From assembly GCA_014649555.1 (NCBI GenBank), contig BMTG01000024.1:1-64000 (forward strand): a stretch of 64,000 bases of DNA, in the 5' to 3' direction. Positions 59,393 to 64,000 of the stretch are shown in pieces. The translations under genes and the position numbers were made by a program. The stretch's first letter is position 1; each line of letters starts with the position of its first letter. Under the pieces are notes generated by a model. It worked only from the letters and a program-made list of their open reading frames with translations. It ran no database searches and was not told the DNA's origin. This DNA is from Streptomyces globisporus. GTDB taxonomy: Bacteria > Actinomycetota > Actinomycetes > Streptomycetales > Streptomycetaceae.

Positions 59393-59618
59393 CTGAACTG
59401 GTCCAGGCAACAAACAAGGCCCGGGTCGATGACCTGGGCCTCAGTCGTGGAGCGGGTGACGAGAATCGAACTCGCGCTCTGAGCTTGGGAATCAGCGGTG
59501 CTTGAGCCACCGAAGCGGCTCTGACCTGTGCTTTCCCGCGAGACGGCTAGATGGCTATGGTCTGTGGAGACCGCACCTGACCGCTGTTGTCCGCTCTGCT
59601 GGGCACGGATGGGGCACG
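59393..59618 (-). repeat. Attachment-like repeat 13 (right-most in window)
   Basis: CTGAACTGGTCCAGG, the hairpin AGGCCCGGGTC-GAT-GACCTGGGCCT, the tRNA-Gly 3' half from 59448, and an arm with GGTCTGTGGAGACCGCACC ending GGGGCACG at 59618. Confidence 0.92.
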
Positions 59619-59755
59619 AGCGGGGGGTAAGGCCGAAGGGCCCTTACGGCCAAGTCGGCCGGACCCGGCTGGACCTTGCATGTCGTACGGGCCGAGTGGG
59701 GCAGCGAGGGGGCCTCATCGCCTCTATGGCCGGGCGCATTCGCTCTGGCCCTGGG

Positions 59756-60160
59756 TCAGTCCTCGATGACCGGCTGCACGGGTGACAGAAAAGGGTCCAA
59801 ACGAAGGTGGATTTGTCCCCTGGCCATCACTCGAACGCGAAAGGCGCCCTGCCCTGGAGGTGCCTCCATTTCAGGTGAACGTTCGTAGAGCAGTCCCCAG
59901 GACCCGGGGAATCGGGCACAGATATGGTGAAGGAGTTCGTCCAACTCCTCTGCCTCGTCGCGGCGGCGGTTCATCAGCCCGTTGGCAATGACGAAGAACT
60001 CGCCGTTGTGCGTTTTCAGGGCGACTTCGCCGGTAGCCCAGTCGATATTCCTGATCTTCACACTCAGTTCCGCAATTCCCGCATCAAGATTTCCGGCATC
60101 CGATTCTTCGGGCGACTCGGCAATGCCGAACCAACCGTGAAATTCGTACACGGCTCTCAC
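59756..60160 (-). CDS. Imm7-like immunity protein
   Basis: A 134-residue protein: VYEFHGWFGIAESPEESDAGNLDAGIAELSVKIRNI and NGEFFVIANGLMNRRRDEAEELDELLHHI, as in the Imm7 family. Its GTG overlaps the RHS stop at 60157 (GTGA), the expected site of the cognate immunity gene. An internal GTG at 60151 is an alternative start. Confidence 0.78.
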   Translation of the reverse strand: MRAVYEFHGWFGIAESPEESDAGNLDAGIAELSVKIRNIDWATGEVALKTHNGEFFVIANGLMNRRRDEAEELDELLHHICARFPGSWGLLYERSPEMEAPPGQGAFRVRVMARGQIHLRLDPFLSPVQPVIED

Positions 60161-63100
60161 TCCAGGGGTGTGGTGTCGATGACGGGTTCGATTCCATAAC
60201 GGCGGCCGTACTCCTTCAGCTTGTTGACCACGCCTGGTCCTGGTTCGCCGTCGAAGTGGAAGTACGGTGTCCGGCCGGATTGTATAGCATACTCGAAAGT
60301 CGCCTTCGCTTGGTTTCGTAGAGCGCTTCCCATCTGCATTCCTCCCGGCTTCGACTGTGCGACGTATTCATCGCTGATTGCATCGATTTCACGCCCCTTC
60401 GGATCGTTCTCAAATTTGACCCGAGATTCACCGCCGAGCCGCTCGGCCAACGCATCGGCTGCAGGATCCGGCTTGTGCACCTTGACCAACTGGCCGAGTC
60501 CGCCGTTGTTCTCGTAGGGCGACAGGCCGAGCGGATCGCTCCACGTGTGCGGGTTGTGCACGTAGGCGGCGGGGTTGGGGGACGGAGCAAGACCGAGCGG
60601 GTCGGGGGTGGTGTAGCGGGCCGTTTCCGGGTCGTAATAGCGGTGGTAGTTGTAATGGAGGCCCGTCTCGGGGTCGTAATACTGACCTGGGAACCGCAGC
60701 GGCGTATACGCGGCAGCGTCGGCGTTCCATGTAGTGGTGCCCCACAAGGTTGTGCGGCTGCGCCAAGCTATACCGCCCTGGTCGTCCAAGAGTTCGGTGG
60801 GGGTGCCGATGAGGTCTGTGGCAATGGCGAAGAACCGTGTGTCGATCTCGCACTGGCTCATCGAGTCCGTGAGCCGTTCCGTCTGGGCGATGGGCGTGAG
60901 GCCCTGATGGTCCCAGGTGAGTGTGACCGTGCGGGACTCTCCAGCACGGGCCGTGGTCTCCTCTGCGAGAACCGTCCCGTCCCACGTGAAGTCGGTGTGC
61001 TCCAACACGGTTTCACCGTCGGGAGTCAGCCGCTCTTTACGTGTACGGCGGCCCAGCGGATCGTAGCGATAGCGCCAGACCGTGCCGTCGGGGGTGACGA
61101 CTTCGGTGAGCCGGTCTTCCGGGTCGTAGGAGTAGCACCAGGTGTCCCGTGGGCGGGACAGCCGGGTCTTGGAACGCCGGGTCAGACGTCCCGCGCCGTC
61201 GTATTCGTAGCGGTAGGCGCCGGCGCGGACAATTCGTGTGCCGCTGTACTCGCGGGTACCCCGGGACTCCGGACCGGCGTGCTGGTCCGGCCAGGCAGCG
61301 GTGGTCTGATTGCCACTCCTGTCGTAGAGGTACGACTCGACCCACCCGGAGGCGGTGACCGCGGTGACCCGGCCTACCGGATCCAGGTCAAAACGGCGCT
61401 GCCCGTTCAGTTCGTCGTCGATCCCCGTCAGATGACCGTCCCCGCTGTACGCATAGCGTCGGCGATTGACGGTGCGCCCGCCGGCTGAGATCGCCTGCTC
61501 GGCGACTCGGCCTGAGTCGTCCCGTACCGAGGTGAGAGTCAGAGTCTCGCCGATCCGACGGGAGAGTTCGCGACCGGACTTGTCGCGGGTGAAGTCGAAC
61601 TCGTGATTTCCGGAGCTGAGCCGAGAGGGCCGACCTGCGGCGTCGTAGGTGTATGAGGTGCGCTGACCACCGGGTGTGATCCGGCTTGTACGTCGTCCGA
61701 CCGCGTCGTACGCGTACGTAACGGTACGCCCGTCGACGAGCTCGGTCTTCACCCGGCCTTCGCGGTCGTACTGATAGATCAGCTCGCTGCTCGGGGAACT
61801 CGCCTGGAGCAGCCTGCCTGCCGGATCATAGGAGTAGGCCGTGACATCGCCCGCCGCATTCTTGCTGATCACTCGTCCAAGGTTGTCCCGCTCATAGCGG
61901 ATGGCCCGGCCGAGAGGGCTGATTCGGGTGGAAATCCGGCCTAGAGCGTCGACCTCGTAATGTGTCGTTCGCCCGTCGAAGTCGGTCTCGGCCGTCAGCC
62001 GACCCGCACTGTCGTACACGTACGACCAGCTGAGACCTTGTGGGTTCTTCACCTTCGTCAAGCGCAACTCGGTGTCATGGTCGAATTCGTATCGAGCGCC
62101 GTCCGGATCGATCCGAGCCGCCAGCAGATCGAAATGAGTGTATTCAAACCGGGTGGTCCGGCCCATGGCGTCCGTGTGGCTCGTGCAGTTTCCTTCTCCG
62201 TCGTATACCCATACCTCGGTTGTGCCGTCGGGACTGGTACGGCGTGTTGGCCTGCCCTCGACGGACCACTCGAAAGCGGTCACCGTGCCGTCCGCGTCCA
62301 CGAGTTCGGTAATCCGGCCGAAGGCGTCCCTCCGGTACAGGGTGATACCGCCGCTCGGGTCCATTCGCTCGATGAGTAGACCGGCCGGGTTCCGTCGCAT
62401 TCCAGTTGTAGCCCCTAGCGCGTCGGTGACCGAGATGAGGTCGCCCAGGGGGTTGTGAGAATAGTGCGTGGTTCGCCCGCCCGGATCGGTGACGCGAAGC
62501 CGATTTCCCCGCTCGTCGAACTCCTGCTTCCAGCAGGCTCCATCCTCTTGGACCAGCTCGGTAACCAGTCCCAAGTCGTTGTGGGTGGCTCGCATCTGTC
62601 TGCCGTCAGCACGAGTGATGAGGGTCAGGCATCCGATGTCGTCATACTCGAATGCGGTTGTCGCGCCCAGTGGATCGGTGCGTGTCAGCAGCCGGTTGAA
62701 ACGGTCGTAGGTGGTACGGACGACAGCGCCGGTGGGGTCGGTTTCAGCGATCACCTGGAGTCGGTTGTTCACCGTGTAGCGCCAAATGTGGCCGAGAGAG
62801 TCCGTGACGGTGGTGGTGCGCAGACCCGTCTCGGGGTCGGGCTGCGAGTAGTGGAAGTCCGATCGCAGATGGCCCTCTTCGCCGGTCTGCGTCACACAAC
62901 GGTCGTGCTCGTCGTAGGCGAAGACGAATCGGGAGCCGTTGGTGTCGGTCCATGCCGTCATCCGGCTTTCGGCGTCGTATTCGAAGGACATCGGAAGGCC
63001 CGATGATCGGGTGACTTCGGTGAGAAGACCATTCCGGTAGCCGTAACGGACGAGGTTGGTGCCGGCGTCACTCACGCCGTCGTCGGCCGCGCAGGCCGAC

Positions 63101-64000
63101 TCGGTGTCAGCCAGTCGCAGCGAAGTGATCCGTCCACCTTCGGCGGTGAAGGTGAGCTGGTATCCACAGGAGTGAGTGAGAGAGAGCGGCGTGCCCTCGT
63201 CGTCGTAGTCGGCGGTGATGGTGTTGCCGTTGCGGTCCACCACATCCGCCAGAAGAGCTGTCCCGTTCCCTCCTGGAACTGCACCGGGCGGGGGCAGGAA
63301 GTTTCGTATGTGTCCCGTGCTCGGATCGGTGAGGACATAGCTGCCGTCGGAATGACGCTCCAGTGGCCAGCGAGGTCCGGCTTCGGCGAAGACCGCCAGC
63401 CCGGGCGCCGGGTGGGGGAAAGCCAGCAGCAGGTTGTCCTCACCGTGGAAAACCACGCCCAAAGAGTCGATCGACAGCCGTTGGTCGATGGTGGACGACC
63501 AGGTGGGGCCGAACCATCGGCCCGCCCGATACGACGACTCGTAGGCTCGGCGGAAGTCCAGCGGGAGCCCGGTCGGCAGGGTGACGTCGGTTTCGGCCAG
63601 CAGCATGCGTCCTGTTGCGAAGTCCACCGGCTCACGACCGCAGCACTTGTCCGGGGCTTTGCGGCTGGCATCGGCGATGTTTTCCGCTCTCCGGGCGTCG
63701 GAGGCGATGTCGGCGGCCTCCTTCACCACCCGTGCCCCCTTGACGCCCGCCCCGGCGCCGCCCGTGGCAACCGTGAGGGCGGCGTCGGGGAGAAGCCTGC
63801 CGAAGCCTTCGGCGGGGTCCTTCATGAAGTCGTCGATCATCTGTTTTCCGGTGCCCCAGGGGTCGTTGGCGACCCGGGTGAGTCCGGCGGCGGTGTTGTT
63901 AAGCGCGAGCGCGTACTCCGCGGGGTGCGTGATGTTGTACGGATCGGTCGGGTTGACGCTGCGGGCGAAGGTCAGGATGCCTGCCGCGCCCTTGACGACG
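60157..64000 (-). CDS. RHS-repeat polymorphic toxin with REase-fold-like tip (5' end beyond window)
   Basis: No stop occurs between 60157 and the window edge: upstream of the ATG at 63840 the frame continues (SVNPTDPYNITHPAEYALAL, VANDPWGTGKQM), so this is a partial gene of more than 1280 codons. It shows CCGREPVDFATGRMLLAETDV (DUF6531-like), YD/RHS repeats and the core end DTRFFAIATDLIGTPTELLD, PGQYYDPETGLHYNYHRYYD and DPLGLSPY. The final 105 residues (ALAERLGGESRVKFENDPKG, REIDAISDEYVAQSKPGG, YFHFDGEPGPGVVNKLKEYG) resemble restriction-endonuclease-fold toxins. Followed by Imm7. Confidence 0.9.
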   Translation of the reverse strand, partial: VVKGAAGILTFARSVNPTDPYNITHPAEYALALNNTAAGLTRVANDPWGTGKQMIDDFMKDPAEGFGRLLPDAALTVATGGAGAGVKGARVVKEAADIASDARRAENIADASRKAPDKCCGREPVDFATGRMLLAETDVTLPTGLPLDFRRAYESSYRAGRWFGPTWSSTIDQRLSIDSLGVVFHGEDNLLLAFPHPAPGLAVFAEAGPRWPLERHSDGSYVLTDPSTGHIRNFLPPPGAVPGGNGTALLADVVDRNGNTITADYDDEGTPLSLTHSCGYQLTFTAEGGRITSLRLADTESACAADDGVSDAGTNLVRYGYRNGLLTEVTRSSGLPMSFEYDAESRMTAWTDTNGSRFVFAYDEHDRCVTQTGEEGHLRSDFHYSQPDPETGLRTTTVTDSLGHIWRYTVNNRLQVIAETDPTGAVVRTTYDRFNRLLTRTDPLGATTAFEYDDIGCLTLITRADGRQMRATHNDLGLVTELVQEDGACWKQEFDERGNRLRVTDPGGRTTHYSHNPLGDLISVTDALGATTGMRRNPAGLLIERMDPSGGITLYRRDAFGRITELVDADGTVTAFEWSVEGRPTRRTSPDGTTEVWVYDGEGNCTSHTDAMGRTTRFEYTHFDLLAARIDPDGARYEFDHDTELRLTKVKNPQGLSWSYVYDSAGRLTAETDFDGRTTHYEVDALGRISTRISPLGRAIRYERDNLGRVISKNAAGDVTAYSYDPAGRLLQASSPSSELIYQYDREGRVKTELVDGRTVTYAYDAVGRRTSRITPGGQRTSYTYDAAGRPSRLSSGNHEFDFTRDKSGRELSRRIGETLTLTSVRDDSGRVAEQAISAGGRTVNRRRYAYSGDGHLTGIDDELNGQRRFDLDPVGRVTAVTASGWVESYLYDRSGNQTTAAWPDQHAGPESRGTREYSGTRIVRAGAYRYEYDGAGRLTRRSKTRLSRPRDTWCYSYDPEDRLTEVVTPDGTVWRYRYDPLGRRTRKERLTPDGETVLEHTDFTWDGTVLAEETTARAGESRTVTLTWDHQGLTPIAQTERLTDSMSQCEIDTRFFAIATDLIGTPTELLDDQGGIAWRSRTTLWGTTTWNADAAAYTPLRFPGQYYDPETGLHYNYHRYYDPETARYTTPDPLGLAPSPNPAAYVHNPHTWSDPLGLSPYENNGGLGQLVKVHKPDPAADALAERLGGESRVKFENDPKGREIDAISDEYVAQSKPGGMQMGSALRNQAKATFEYAIQSGRTPYFHFDGEPGPGVVNKLKEYGRRYGIEPVIDTTPLE

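Noticed and set aside
25606-59618. CRISPR array
   Set aside because: Repeats are about 200 bases, imperfect, derived from a tRNA gene and separated by whole genes rather than short uniform spacers.
25606-59618. Classical integron with attC sites
   Set aside because: No integron integrase, no attC-type paired inverted sites, and cassettes are larger with genes in both orientations and with their own promoters.

Overview
This window comes from a high-GC actinomycete, almost certainly a Streptomyces: third-position G/C bias is strong, GTG starts are frequent, and it carries a conservon (cvnABCD plus a CYP157-type P450), LacI-type operators and several small families typical of Streptomyces (DUF3159, DUF4287, DUF6243, DUF6193, DUF6247). 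All family names are from recognition of motifs and sequence style; no database search was run.

The left part (1 to about 25.5 kb) looks like ordinary chromosome: a TerC membrane protein; the conservon operon reading leftwards; a LacI regulator divergent from a carbon-nitrogen hydrolase with two identical 18-bp palindromes between them; an EEP hydrolase; a CseBC-like two-component pair followed by a D-Ala-D-Ala carboxypeptidase; an Old Yellow Enzyme; a nucleotidyltransferase pair; a DUF3159 membrane protein; a secreted S15-type peptidase; a DUF4287 protein; a polysaccharide deacetylase; and a run of small unknown genes. At 22.9-23.9 kb this run contains a decayed RHS fragment joined to a DUF6193-type immunity-like reading frame.

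The right part (about 25.6 kb to the end) is accessory DNA with a striking architecture. A composite repeat occurs thirteen times (one copy degenerate, one diverged), always in the same orientation. Each full copy contains, read on the minus strand, a conserved arm of about 120 bp with a common outer core, the 3' half of a tRNA-Gly(CCC) gene from the anticodon loop to the CCA end, and a rho-independent-type hairpin. No copy has the 5' half of the tRNA and no complete integrase is present. Between repeats lie self-contained cassettes of about 0.8 to 7 kb: fatty-acid desaturase with its reductase and a PucR regulator; an ECF SigJ-like sigma factor; an FAD oxidoreductase; a SUKH protein; a Phd/DUF6247/RelE-like module; a heavy-metal P-type ATPase; PIN toxin-antitoxin pairs; a HEAT-repeat protein; an RHS polymorphic toxin with immunity gene; an AbiEii-like pair; a DUF234-type ATPase; a SpoIIE phosphatase; an orphan RHS tip with two immunity-like genes; and a second RHS toxin with an Imm7 gene that runs off the right edge.

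The simplest reading is a tandem accretion of small elements lacking their own integrase, all using one tRNA-Gly attachment site, with the intact tRNA and perhaps the integrase lying beyond the right edge. The content (toxins, immunities, toxin-antitoxin pairs, metal export, stress sigma factor) is that of a conflict and stress cassette store, functionally reminiscent of a chromosomal integron but built on tRNA attachment sites. This array is the main discovery candidate in the window.
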